From: Labia minor
Lineage: Eukaryota > Arthropoda > Insecta > Dermaptera > Spongiphoridae
Direction: 5' to 3'
NCBI GenBank assembly: GCA_963082975.1
Contig: OY720350.1
Location: 40,169,851 to 40,233,850 of the forward strand
Length of the DNA: 64,000 nt
A model generated the notes under the pieces. The model was not told where the DNA came from. It saw only the letters and a program-made list of their open reading frames with translations, and searched no databases. The position numbers and the translations under genes were made by a program. Positions 1 to 11,905 of the stretch are shown one piece after another; the stretch's first letter is position 1, and every line of letters starts with the position of its first letter.

Positions 1-45
1 GCATTTAATTGCCAGCAAATTAATAATAATTGATACATTAAATAA

Positions 46-509
46 GGAGGCTGTGACGTCATGAAGGGCTGGGTGACGTCATATAATTTTAAATTAAGAA
101 AAACATAATGAAGATGATTTTTACCGAGGATAAAACCAATACATTCGTGGTGATATGTAAAAAAATCTCCTCATGTGAAATTGGTGTGAAAATAACCCTT
201 CCCTTCCGATCGTCGATTGATATTACTACCACTTCCGGTTTCCGGATTTGCACCAAAAGTTGATCAATTCACCCCACTGATGCATTAAGTAAATATACCA
301 AATTTCATCAAAATCCGTTGAGCCGTTCAGGCTGTACACATCTATACGGACGGACAGACGGACAGACGGACGGACGGACGGACAGACATCATGCTAAAAA
401 TACTTTTTTCTGTTAAGAAAATGCATGATTTGTGGAGATGTAAAAATCTCCACATGTGAAATTTGGTGTGAAAACAATACCTCCCTTACTATCGTCGGTC
501 GGTAAAAAT
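46..509 (-). mobile_element. HINE-like element family A, copy 1 (3' end truncated)
   Basis: This copy carries the internal family A landmarks: two TGACGTCA palindromes at 54-61 and 74-81 (20 bp apart), CACTTCCGGT at 230-239, the AAATTTCATCAAAATCCGTT core near 300, and a GGAC/AGAC tetranucleotide tract at about 350-388. It ends with TCGTCGGTCGGTAAAAA at about 493-509, the 5' subterminal repeat in element orientation. The hairpin end present in other copies is missing on the left. Confidence 0.75.
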
Positions 510-1250
510 TAACAAATATATAAATATCTTAAGAGTTTAGATCTAAATTACTTTAAAAATCCAATTAAATGTGTTCTTAATAAAAAAATTATACAAAAAC
601 AATAATATAGAAATACAAATTCTAAAAATTGCTATATTTTTATATAATGGAGATATATTTTATTTTTGAAAAAATTAATAATAATAAATGTTAAATTGGT
701 GGCTGTGTGTTCTCCATATACGATTAATTATCCTCAATGAAATTTACATAAAATCAATTTCTAATTAATATATTATAAAAGTGAATTTTTATTACTTTTC
801 TTATTTGTTTTTATAATAAGATGTGTATTTGATGAAGAAAAATAATGATCAATAAAATCAATAAAATCTCTATTTTTAATTGGTAACATACATATAAGGA
901 GAATTAAATTAAATAAATTAACTTTTTACGAGTTGTTTACTACACTTGTTATGTTTTGAAGGTTGCCTAACTAACATTTCACAGGCGTTCTCATAAAATA
1001 CGAGTAATTTATTAGTGAAGCATTTGGAACTCAACGATCATTTAAACCAGAAGAATGGTAAATATTCTCAATTATTCTATGAAAATAAAATTTCATTTAA
1101 TTAATAAGCTTCATTGTTTTTATAAAATATTAAATATAAATGTCAATAATAACAATGAAATTTGCAAAATAGTAATAAATATTATATTTTTTTTCATATA
1201 TATTTAAATTCAATATTTTTATGCTGAAAAATCCAGATAGATAACTATAT
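510..1250. other. AT-rich, no feature
   Basis: Runs of A/T with no repeat family or frame that I recognise. Confidence 0.6.
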
Positions 1251-1259
1251 CCAGCAATT

Positions 1260-1810
1260 ATTAGAGAGATAGATGCCCTCTCTGTTTAATACATTAACGT
1301 AATAATCCCAACTCGAACTTTGAATGTCTCGGAAAGAGATTCTTATTGTCGTTGGAATTATTACAGGCTATTTTCTCTCAAAAATAACCTGAAGAGAGAT
1401 AGGGTAAGATGGCCGTGGTCGATCAAAGATAGCTCTTGTGGGGAATGAAGATAGGAAAGGAATAAAACATAGAAAGGAAGAAGATGAGGGGGTTCAAATG
1501 GTGGTATCTTCGAGTAAAAGAATCTCAAACACTTTTCTCAAACAAACTCTTCAAACAAACACCCTTTGCCGTTGATTAATCCACCAAATGGAAACGAAGG
1601 AGAAAGCAGGCTCAGATGGGGTAAAATGACTTGCTCAGGTCAAAGACAGGTACACAAGTGGCCAAAAATGGCCGGAACACAGCAGGACTCAGAAAAGGAG
1701 AGGGGGGAAATCGAAGAAGTGGTAAAGAGATAAGGCATTTAAGTTGGGACAGAAGGACTGCCCTCTCGAGGTAGCAGTTTTTATCAAAATGGCTTGTTCC
1801 CTTAAAAGCA
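1260..1810. promoter_or_regulatory. complex non-repeat island 1 (candidate regulatory DNA)
   Basis: Purine-rich, mixed-composition DNA without repeats or sustained frames (for example GATGGCCGTGGTCGATCAAA, GGCCAAAAATGGCCGGAACA). It stands out against flanking A/T. The TCCAGCAATTATTAGAGAGA motif at 1250 recurs loosely at 7803, hinting that the left edge is an old repeat. Conservation would decide. Confidence 0.3.
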
Positions 1811-2339
1811 ATAATAATAATAATAATTAGAAGCTTATAAATTTATGAAAAGAAACAATATTAGATGGCAATCACTATAATAAATAAAGTACTGCTTTGA
1901 TTATTTATACTTTTCTTAAAATTTTGATTTCATATAAATTTTTCATTATATAACATATTTTTATAACTTGAACAAATATAGATCGAACCTCTCCTTCCCT
2001 TCTATTTCAGTTGTTAAATATGGCCCTGAACAAATATTCTATAAAATGAAAATATCTAAAGCGTACTCATAAGCATAATTTTAATCGAAACGATTAGATA
2101 TGTTAGCTATGTATATGATTAGAATAATTAAATTCTGACAACAACTCAGCGTTCAATAAACGTGTCTATACCAGCTACCACACAAACTTTATCCCATATC
2201 CAATATTCTCACAAATTTGAAAAGTTGTAATATTATTATTATTATGAAATAATAAAAAAAAACAATTTCTTTTTTTTTTAATATTAAATTAAGAAGTGGC
2301 AATAAAATATCAATTTGATGATAATAATAAGGTTGGATA

Positions 2340-2800
2340 TGATAAGAGAGAGAGTAAAAAGTGAGTTTAGTGGGTTTGAATGAGAATTGGGCTTGGAGTC
2401 AGGTCAGAACGAAAATAGAGGCCGCCGCTGTTTCAAATACTTCGCAGACAATTGCTATTGTTTGATAAGTTGTTTTCTCTTGAAACCAGGCACAACCGCA
2501 AAACAAATTAACAACTTGGCATGGAGAAAAGAGATAGTGGGGGAGAAAGTCCAAAGAGAGAGAGTAGAGAATGGAAATGAGAGAGACAAAGAGTTACGGG
2601 AGGAGAACGGTAACAACCGAACTAAAGTGGGTTTCGATACAAATCCTTGTTGAGGATAAACCATTTAGGATTGGAGGATCCCATGTCACCATTCAAGTAA
2701 TTGATCAGCTAGAAAAGAAAGAATCGTATCAATCACCAGTTATGTTCGCAATTAAACTTTTTAATCTAATTCATATATTACTGTCAATTTATTTGTTTGT
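2340..2800. promoter_or_regulatory. complex non-repeat island 2 (candidate regulatory DNA)
   Basis: GA-rich and mixed sequence with short overlapping frames of 70-90 codons on both strands, none with a recognisable domain. Equal openness on both strands argues against coding. Confidence 0.25.
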
Positions 2801-2819
2801 ACAAAATTTCTTTTAACAA

Positions 2820-3600
2820 AAGAAACATTTTCTGACCACATAATAATAAAAAAAATATTTATTAAATTTTTATTAGAGATTCAGTTTTTAATTAATGATA
2901 AGAGATTTAATATATTTTTAGATTGTAATGGTAAATGATGTATTATGTATAATATTTATTGAAAATATGATATGTGCACTCAAATACGTATGTTAGTGGA
3001 TGAAATAGAAAAATTTATTTTTTGCAAATGTTATTAAATTAAATATGATAAAAGAAGCAAAATTATTGGTGATACTTTTAAGAATTTTTAAATATTTTTA
3101 ATACTATTATCACTTTTTATCATTTTTTTACTAATTTTAATCTATGCTATGAGAAATTTTAATTTTTAATACAATTTGATATAAATATTAAAAAATAAAC
3201 CCTTTTTTTAAGTTCTAATTATGAAAGGAAATTTTTTTTTAAATATAAAACATCTGTACTCAAATATTTATGATAATTATCATTTGTTTGTTTTTTAAAA
3301 TTATAAGAATAATAATAAGTAAATAAAATATTCTATAAAATTTTAAATTCAATATTTCTATCTTTAGAGTGATTATGTCATATGAAGACAGACAAGAACT
3401 ATCGGTATTGTAGTTATTTAAAAACAAAAATATTCCTGAATTATCTTATAATTTCTTTTTTTAACTAATTATTGGAATTTTTGAAATTAAAAGAAATTAA
3501 ACTATTATAGAAAAATAGTGAATCAAAGGTGTTAAATTGTTATTTGATAGATACCTATTATTTTGTTTTAAATTCAAAACATCACACAATATTTAAATTT
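2820..3600. other. AT-rich, no feature
   Basis: Nothing recognisable apart from A/T runs. Confidence 0.6.
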
Positions 3601-3608
3601 ATTAAAAT

Positions 3609-4245
3609 AAGTTGACCTGTGGCCAGGTCCGAACCGACTGACGGTTTGAAGTAAATTAATTTCCAGCTACAGAAACAATTTCAAATAATTTTAAGATATC
3701 TATTAATGTAATAAAAAACAGATATAGATATAACATATATATTTTTAATTTTATTTTATTTATAATATATAAGTAAGAGCTGGCTGTGACGTCATGAATG
3801 GCTGGATGACGTCATAAAATTTTAAATTAAGAAAAAACTAATAAAGATGATTTTTCTCGAGGATAAAACCAATACAAAGTGCATGATTCGAGGGAATATG
3901 TAAAAAAATCTCCTCATGTGAAATTTGGTGTGAAAGTAACCCTTCCCTTCCTATCGTCGATCGCTAATACTACCACTTCCGGTTTCCGGATTTGCACCAA
4001 AAGTTGATCAATTCATCCCACTGATGCATTAAGTAAATATACCAAATTTCATCAAAATCCGTTGAGCCGTTCAGGCTGTACACATCTATACGGACAGACG
4101 GACGGACGCACGGACAGACATCATGCTAAAAATACTTTTTTCTGTTAAGAAAATGCATGATTCGTGGAGATATGTAAAAATTATGTAAAAGATATGTGAA
4201 ATTTGGTGTGAAAACAATACCTCCCTTACTATCGTCGGTCGGTAA
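3609..4245 (-). mobile_element. HINE-like element family A, copy 2a (full length)
   Basis: Begins on the left with the hairpin GACCTGTGGCCAGGTC, then GAACCGACTGACGG, and ends on the right with CGTCGGTCGGTAA. The two ends are short inverted repeats of one another (ACCGACCGACG type). Inside are TGACGTCA sites at 3787-3794 and 3807-3814, CACTTCCGGT at 3974-3983, the ATTTCATCAAAATCCGTTGA core, and a GGAC/AGAC microsatellite near 4091-4120. The plan (5' subTIR, GTCY microsatellite, 3' subTIR, 3' stem-loop when read on the minus strand) is that of DINE-1/Helentron non-autonomous elements. Confidence 0.8.
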
Positions 4246-4298
4246 TAATAGTTGAAGCAATTTGGCCAGGAAAATGCTATTTTCCTAAAATTTTCATC
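4246..4298. repeat. 53-bp fragment of the 14.3-kb MITE (family I) caught between two family A units
   Basis: Starting ATAGTTGAAGCAATTTGGCC, this segment matches about 14678-14729 base for base by eye. That is the inner part of the right terminal repeat of the MITE at 14.3 kb. Here it is sandwiched between the end of one family A copy and an internal point of a second. Confidence 0.75.
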
Positions 4299-4477
4299 AT
4301 ACTGATGCATTAAGTAAAGATACCAAATTTCATCAAAATCCGTTGAGCCGTTCAAGCTGTACACATCTCAAGGACGGACGGACAGACATCATGCTAAAAA
4401 TACTTTTTTCTGTTAAGAAAATGCATGATTCGTGGAGATATGTAAAAATCTCCCTTACTATCGTCGGTCGGTAAAAA
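4299..4477 (-). mobile_element. HINE-like element family A, copy 2b (partial)
   Basis: Resumes family A at CATACTGATGCATTAAGTAA and runs through the core and a short GGAC tract to TCGTCGGTCGGTAAAAA. Hairpin, CRE sites and ETS-like site are absent. It joins the preceding family I fragment through a TTCAT microhomology. Confidence 0.75.
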
Positions 4478-5530
4478 GGTAGTTCAGAAACAGCAATTTG
4501 AAGAAAAAAGTTTAGTATTACTATACCATAAATTATTATTAATATTAAAATTTGCTATATCGACTTATTTATTTATTTATAAATTTTATGATATATTAAT
4601 TTCTTATTATATATTATTTAAATGAATCAAATACATCTGATTATAATGAAATATAGCCTAAGCGATTTTACAATAATTATTTACAATGTAGTTTAGCACG
4701 AAACAAAAATAAAATAAAAAAAAAAGCAGAAGAGTGTATTTTGGTGCACAAAATACGTTCATTTAATGTGTTACGCTAATGCGCCAAATTAAACTAGGAT
4801 TTGCACCAGGTGAATTACGTACCCGAGAGGATTTGGCTCACCTTTGCACAAACATTAAAGGATTTTATCTTCGATACTCGACTGATTCTAAATTACTTTT
4901 CGATCACCAAATTAGAAGAAATAAAACAAACGCGTACAGAAGGAAATAATTTAAATCAATGAAAGGAAGAAAAAAAAAATAAATAAATAAAGAAAATACA
5001 ATCCATTGTATTTAATTTGTTTAAAAAAAAATATAAAGAACACCTTTTGGTTCATATTAGAAAAATTAGATGGAGAGGAATAATTTTTATTTCTTTTACC
5101 ATTCAAAGAAATTAAGTAATTTCTTTTTAAATGAAATGTAATTTTAATATTGTATATTCATAATCATTAATTTGGAAAAGAAAAATTCTAGGAAATAATT
5201 TTGATTATATTAATATAATTTGAATGTTTTACTTTTGTATTTGTATTACGTTTTTTTTTTTACTAATGTTTATTTTTCAGGCTGAATAAGATTCTTATTA
5301 AAAGTTTTTAATTGCTTCTTCATCACCCGGTGATTTTTTTTTTAGTAATTAATGAGAAATTTCTTATGTTTTAATTTTTCTTCTCCCCTCCTCCACCCTC
5401 TCACTCTTACCAAACCGTATTATTTATTGCTCTAAATCTTTTTCAAAGTAAAATTGAATTTATTTCATTTTTATTTGTACCTTGTGAACCTAGAAAGAGA
5501 TTCCCAAGTGAAGATAGGAATAAATAAAAG
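4478..5530. other. AT-rich stretch with a small complex island at 4.7-4.95 kb
   Basis: The 4730-4930 part (TGCACCAGGTGAATTACGTA, TTTGGCTCACCTTTGCACAA) is of mixed composition, with CAGGTG/CACCTTTG E-box-like motifs and no frame. The rest is A/T-rich with a pyrimidine tract at 5380-5410. Confidence 0.35.
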
Positions 5531-5537
5531 AGAATTT

Positions 5538-6037
5538 GGTAATTATACAGAAGACTGGCAAAAGGAGGTAGGTGGTTGAAACTTACTTTGAGGTGTTCCT
5601 TGAATGATTCTGAACAACTTTATATGTAACTTTTTTTATGATCTCTTTTAGTTTAATTAATAAAAATTAATTAATTAAAAGACTTTTTCGGTTTTTTAAA
5701 TTCGGTTTATTTTATTTTAGAAATAGTTTTATTCATACCAAAGTTATTTAAACGCTTTTGCGGAGTTTATATTTTCTAAAATAAAATAAACCGAATTTAA
5801 AAAACCGAAAGTCTTTAAATAACTTTAGTATGGATAAACTATTTCTAAAATAAAATAAACCGAATTTAAAAAACCGAAAGTCTTTAAATAACTTTAATAT
5901 GGATACACAGTTTAATTAATTAAACTAAAAGAGATCATAAAAAAGTTGCATATAAAGTTGTTCAGAATCATTCAAGGAACACCTCAAAGTAAGTTTCAAC
6001 CACCTACCTCCTTTCGCCAGTCTTCTGTATAATTACC
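5538..6037. mobile_element. 500-bp fold-back transposon with 8-bp target duplication
   Basis: Arms of roughly 145-150 bp are nearly perfect inverted copies (GGTAATTATACAGAAGACTG at the left, its complement at the right). They are flanked by GAGAATTT at 5530-5537 and 6038-6045. Inside, a unit of about 80 bp (AATAAACCGAATTTAAAAAA with flanks) occurs twice direct and once inverted. An 8-bp duplication with termini beginning GG would suit a Merlin-type element; hAT or P cannot be excluded. No frame. Confidence 0.75.
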
Positions 6038-6045
6038 GAGAATTT

Positions 6046-7860
6046 TTTTTTTCTCTCTGAAAAATGAATAATTAAATAAGACTACTTCGTTTTCTTCAGT
6101 TATTATCAGAGAAACAAGGTAACGACATTTTAAAATTGAAGTTGAAAGAGAGCATTATTTAAAATGAAATTCCCTAAAGGGACATTGTTTTTGTCAAAGG
6201 GGTTGATTTTATAAAATAAATTGAAGATTTTTTTTTGAGTGCTTGAGAGAATGATGAATATCTTAATACAGTATCAAGTCATAAAGAAAATAGAATAATT
6301 AATTAAAATATGTTAGGTCATATATTTTACTAATTTAATCAATTAATGTACATGTCTCTCTTCCAAAACTATACTTCTCTTTTATCATCTCTTTAATTAC
6401 TCAATAAATTATTAAAAGAAAAATTTAAGCTCAAAGTTGTTAATATTAGTATAATTTGGACTAAAATATATGAAATAATTAGATTTCTTTTTCAACAGAA
6501 CATACGATATTGTACAGTTATCACTCAATATCGATCTCAATATATGAAAAATAACAAAAACAAAGTCCTGAACAAGGTAATAATACGGGACCGAAACGTT
6601 GATAAAATTTTGAGGGAGGGAAGTAAGTTTCAATTCTAAATCTTCTGTTTTTCTGCAGTTGTTATATTTGAGTTAACCTTTTTTATTTTGAAATTTATTT
6701 AAAGTTATTTAGTTGATTTTTGTTTTAAAAGAAAACAAAATATATGCCAAATTCAATTACAATTTATCATTTAATAAACCAATCGTCATCTTTTAATTAA
6801 TACTTACACGAACTGAATTTGACAGAAGTTTATATGACAGACAATTTGCCCTAAGAATATTAAGTAAATGAAAATAATTCAACCATTTTCCTAAAATACT
6901 TGGAAAGTGGTGGCAGAATAGCATACAATACCTCCAAACGAGTTTATTTTATCTTTTATTTTTTTTATCCTTATCTATAATATTTATATGTAATTTAAAA
7001 ATATTTTTTTAAATTTAAAACTTTATAAATAAATCTATCTCTGTATATATATATAAATATATATATATGTGTTATTAAATATACTTATTTTATTCTAAAG
7101 TTCAACTTCATAATTTTTAAAATAAGATAAGACGAATAAATATATTAGAAGTTATTAAGAGAACATTTTATTTCATATTATACCTGTGTAGAATAAATTA
7201 ATTGGATTGTAGGAAAAAAAAGATAAAATAAAAAGAATTATTCTTTACTAACTAATTTCTTATAAAATAAATCAAAACGAATATTATAATAAATTTATCT
7301 AATTATAAGGCATCATAAAAACAGTTTAGATGAATATATTACCATCTAAAATGAATTTTAAGTTCAATTTGATTTTTAATCCATCCTTTCTGTCTCACCT
7401 TCCATTCACTGTCGTTTTCTCTTTCTTTACCATCTCCTTTTAAAGGAAACCATAAAAATATTTATTTATGTTTTTATTATCATAAAGCACATTCACTTTC
7501 TTTATTCCACTCGTTTGTCTGAGGATGAATCAATTTTTACCAGCCACTTCATACTTTAATGACTTTTACGTGCAAACGAAATGTCATCCAGGAGACCAAC
7601 ATTAATATTCATGCCGGATTTAATAGAAAAATAATTTTTCACACACAACCACACAAATAAAAAAAAACAACGAAAAATGATTATTATATTATCGTGAGGA
7701 GGATACATGTTTACAAATTTTTAGAATTAAATGAAAAATATGAAATCAATTAGAAATGAACATCTTTTGATTTCTTAATAATAATTTTATTTAATGGCTA
7801 TGTCCAGCAAATATCAGGGAGACAGCTGCCCCTCATTAATAGCAAAAATAATAATTTTGA
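6046..7860. other. AT-rich stretch with one complex island (7.38-7.64 kb)
   Basis: Mostly A/T with a TA tract near 7045. A pyrimidine-rich mixed segment at 7380-7640 (ACGTGCAAACGAAATGTCAT) has no frame or repeat match and is a candidate regulatory island. Confidence 0.35.
6563..6620 (+). repeat. Penelope-like terminal motif (CTGAA...CCGAAACGTTG), forward
   Basis: GTCCTGAACAAGG and GGGACCGAAACGTTG flank a short spacer. The same pair occurs in reverse at 40.08 kb. In Penelope-like elements a CTGAxGA...GAAAC hammerhead core ends the repeat. Here CTGAACA replaces CTGAxGA, so self-cleavage is unlikely. Confidence 0.4.
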
Positions 7861-7865
7861 TTTAA

Positions 7866-8065
7866 CACACTATGAGCGGGGCGGGTATTTGTACCCGTTC
7901 CCACTTATATAATATATATTTTCCTTTGTGTCACTTAAAATTGCTTATTTTAAACGATAACTAATATATATCCCTCATATAAGTGGCAACGGGTATAAAT
8001 ACCCGCCCCGCTTATAAGTGGCAGTCCCCGCAATGGGTACAAATACCCGCCCCGCTCATAGTGTG
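7866..8065. mobile_element. TTAA-flanked piggyBac-like MITE (family E), copy 1
   Basis: 200 bp with near-perfect terminal inverted repeats beginning CACACTATGAGCGGGGCGGG, flanked on both sides by TTAA (7862-7865, 8066-8069), the invariable target of piggyBac elements. Contains the palindrome CGGGTATAAATACCCG. GC-rich ends stand out in the AT-rich setting. No coding capacity. Confidence 0.8.
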
Positions 8066-8069
8066 TTAA

Positions 8070-10610
8070 TATACCGTTTTGAGAAAATGCCTTAAATTAA
8101 TATATCTCCAGGAGAGTGTATTTGAAAAAAGCGAGCTTAATGGTTATAGTCATGGTTTATCAAACTTGAAGTCGAAGGATCAAAATAAATATAAAAATAT
8201 AAATAAATATATAAATGATTAAAATTAACTAATAAATAAAATTCAAATCATTTCATAATAATGAGTATGTAAATAATTTTTATTTTTTAAAATATAATTT
8301 AATTAGCCATATAAATTATTATTATTTTAATGTATTTTTATTATTAAAAGATTAATTAGCAAAATAAATATTGAAAAAAAAAAATTTTTAAATTCCATCA
8401 CCTTTATTTGTTTGGATTTGGTCATCAAAAAGGATTAAAAAGCTCAAAAGAATTAAATAATTAAATAAACGGTATTAAATGGAGAGTTCGCTTAGCTAAT
8501 GGACAAATCAACCTGTTCAAAAGCCCCTATGTTTATCCATTTATCATAAAGGCAACATCAAACAACTTCAACAATAACAATAATGATAGCTAGAACAACC
8601 CACGATAGATAATCGTCTATTATTCTAATTTCTATATATGTATATAATGCTGCTCATTTATTATATTTGAATAAACAAAAGAATCTAAGAATTTTTTTTA
8701 TAAATAGAAGTAGAAATAAGTTTTCGCTGTTTTCTTATTTCAAATTTAAAAAAAATGATAAATGACTTAAAATTGTTTGTTGAGTCATGTAAGTACAAGT
8801 TCCGTTTCTTGGCACAATTTTCTACTCATAATCCTTCTAATCTTCCATATCTTCGTACATTTTCGAAGTTCTTTAAGTACCACCTCAAACTCATTGTTTT
8901 ATAAACTTTAGAACCCACAACGTTAACTTCTCTTATTTAAAGCAGTTTCAACATATGCTTCTACAAACAAACTATGTACTTCAGCTACGGACAATCTTCA
9001 AATTAAAGAAGAAAATATAAGTTTCTGCAAAATACACTTATTCAGAATAAAAGTTTTGATTTTTGTACAAAAAAAAAATTAGGTGTTGATGTGATAAGTC
9101 ATTGTGTTATGTTTTCAGATTACAAAACTTATAATTTTTTCATATCTTTTTCCATTAATATTTATATATTAATTGAATTAATAGGTATACTAACGAGATT
9201 TCAAAAAAAAAATAATAATAAAATAAAATAATAAAATAATAAAATCATTTCATTATCAAAGAAACTATCCCGTTTGACATTTAATGAATCGTTTTTCTAT
9301 CCTAGAAATTCGATACATAATATAAATGATAGTTAAAATAATTTTTTATTTTCATCATAAAAAAATATGATTTGTAACCATATGATTTAATATTAGAATA
9401 TGAGAAATAATTCGTAATATATTTTAGAGATAAAATAAAATAAATAGTAAATTTCACAGATTTTTGCATTAATAAAATAAATTATTACTTAATATAGTAA
9501 GATACTTCTTTTCTGGCGGTTTATTATGTCATTCAACCTAAAAATAATATTTTTAGTTAAAAGAAAAGTATTACTATAAAACAACTTCATTCAATATATA
9601 TATATATATTTATATATATATGATATGTTTAAAGATAAATTTTGAATTTATTTCATCAAATATATCTTCATTCATCTTCACAACGTTTAAAAAAAAATAA
9701 AACAAATAAAAATGAGTGCAAATAATTCAAAATAAGACAAATAAATAAAATAATCATTTTCACTTGAAAAGAAAGAATTAATTTTGTTTTTTGTTTTGTT
9801 TATTTTTTTTTTTTTTGTAATTTTTTTCTAAAATATTTCTTGAGTACGTTTAAGATCTTATATTTTTTTAACATGTCGTTGATTTGCAGATATATATTTT
9901 TCTTCAGATTTCGTTCTCTTTCTTTGACTTTTAAATCAAGATTTATATAAGAGTTTAATTGGAAATTTTCTTGGTTTAATTAAAAATCTCTTTGGTAGTA
10001 GTAATTTGGATGATCTTTTTACAACCGTTAAGATCTGGCAAATTTTTCATTTTATTGAACAGTAAAATATTTTCCCGTCATCGTATTAACAAGACATCAA
10101 GGTGAAAAAAATGGGCTTTTCTTCTTCTTCTTGTTTTAAGGTAAGGTACAATTGACACATGAAAATACTTGACTAATGTTCACCGAGTGTTACTTTTTAC
10201 TATGTCAATAAAAGAAGACTTTTAAAAAGTTGTATAAATTGATTAAATTTAAATTAAAAGTGTGTTTTTTTTACTATTATTACAATACTATAAAATAATA
10301 TAAATGTAGGGTCCTTTATCAAATATTTATCGAGATTTATCTCTTTCAACTATTTTAATATTTATTTTATTTCATCACTTTCAATGAATATTTATTTTAA
10401 ATAAATAGATAATATTGAAATTTTATAAGAAAAAATTTTAGTATTACAATTCATTATATTATAATCATTATATTATAATTATTATTATAATTATTATATT
10501 TATTTTATAAATCATTAAATTGGTAGAAACTAATAATAATAATATTTATATAAAAAGAATCATAAATTGCAAGATATTATTTCAGGATATTTTAAAAATA
10601 TTAATTAAAA
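8070..10610. other. AT-rich stretch, no gene seen
   Basis: Long A/T runs, a TATATA tract at 9594-9622 and a mixed segment around 8780-8990. Nothing assignable. Confidence 0.55.
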
Positions 10611-10624
10611 AAAACACATAGAAA

Positions 10625-11315
10625 CAGTGGCGTACCTAGAGGGGGGGAGCGGTGGGTGCGGTCCGCACCGGGCGGCACTTATCTTGGGGCGGCATTTTTT
10701 ATATTTAGTTATAGTTGTAAAAAGCAACTTATTCATTTCATATTTATTTTTTTTCTTTCTTGAATAATAAATGTATATTATGATTATTATAAGTATACTA
10801 TTTGATTTATATAAATTATGATCAACTATATGATTTCGAATATTATTCCTCGGTGTATATAAATGCATTTTAGTGTAAATTTTGAATTCTAATTCCAAGA
10901 ACAGGATAATAATTTTATTTTATTGTATTCATTAAAATTCGTTGAATTCGTAAACGCATCTTTAAGATTTTGTTCGGCAAAATTATCTTCGTTCTACAAT
11001 GAGTCAATTAAGACTACAAAATCTTGCAATATTGTCAATAGAACAAGAAATTACAAATAATATAAATTTTGAGAACATTATACACGATTTTTCTAGTATG
11101 AAAGCTAGAAGAGTAAATATTATATAAATATGTTTACGAGTGCATACAAATATGTGTAAAAAAATTTACTCTATATATTAATTAATATTGATTAAATAAC
11201 TTAATAATTTATTTATGTGTATTAATTTATAAAAACCACTATTTGATTGACTTATAATAGAAAGGGCGGCAAACTGGAGATCGCCCGGGCGGCAAAAGTT
11301 ATAGGTACGCCACTG
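10625..11315 (+). mobile_element. hAT deletion derivative with 8-bp target duplication
   Basis: Terminal inverted repeats CAGTGGCGTACCTA / TAGGTACGCCACTG are typical hAT ends, flanked by the perfect 8-bp duplication CATAGAAA (10617-10624, 11316-11323). Subterminal GGGCGGCA repeats occur at both ends. A remnant of the transposase C-terminus lies inside. Most of the 691 bp is AT-rich filler. Confidence 0.85.
10966..11127 (+). pseudogene. hAT transposase C-terminal (dimerisation domain) remnant
   Basis: The frame reads QNYLRSTMSQLRLQNLAILS and then ends KARRVNII-stop. The pattern YLRSTMSQxRLxxLAILSIE...FxSMKARRV is the end of the hATC dimerisation domain found in hAT transposases related to ZMYM-type proteins. 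Only about 53 residues remain; catalytic regions and zinc finger are gone. An in-frame stop precedes the remnant, so it is not an independent gene. Confidence 0.75.
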
Positions 11316-11323
11316 CATAGAAA

Positions 11324-11905
11324 TATACATATTATATTTAAGTTAAATTAATAAGTATACAAATAAAGCACATTTGAAGAAAGGTTTACTTTTCTTATTA
11401 GATAAACAAAAAAAAACAGCAGTTAACTTAGCAACATTTATACAATTGAAAATTTTATTTTATTTATAAATAAAATGGAAATAATTAATTTAGTAATAGT
11501 TTGTATTTTAATTATCTAATTTATATTTCATTTGTAATAATATATATTTAAAATTTAACTCAATTTTTCTTTTTTTCATGTTTTATTTTATACTTTTTAA
11601 TTAAAATTGTATATTTAATTTGATAATATACATGGGTTTTAAATTTTTCTGTGTCAATTTGTCTCTATTCTTTTTTCATCATAAAATTCTCTCTAATTTT
11701 TATTTAAAAAAAGGTAATTTTATTTAGAATTGCACATAAATAAACAATTCTCTCTCACGCATTAAATTTAAAGTATTTCTCTAAGAATTTTATGAGTATA
11801 CAGATGGAAGGGACTCTAGTGACTTTGGCTTTACCTTAAAAAAAGAATTTTATCAAAGTTTGATGAAATAAATATAACCTTACTTTTATCAATTTTAAAT
11901 ATTAG
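11324..11905. other. AT-rich, no feature
   Basis: Nothing recognisable before repeat family B begins. Confidence 0.55.

Noticed and set aside
2387-2816. Overlapping frames of 69-88 codons on both strands
   Set aside because: No domain, no consistent coding strand, no splice context; treated as non-coding.
4086-4364. Frames with repeated VRxSVR motifs at 4086-4364 (-), 25610-25870 (+) and 57449-57721 (-)
   Set aside because: They are three copies of the same family A repeat read through its GTCY microsatellite, not a protein family.
7866-8065. CRISPR-like or phage attachment palindromes
   Set aside because: Repeats are terminal inverted repeats with TTAA duplications in an animal genome; no spacer-repeat periodicity.
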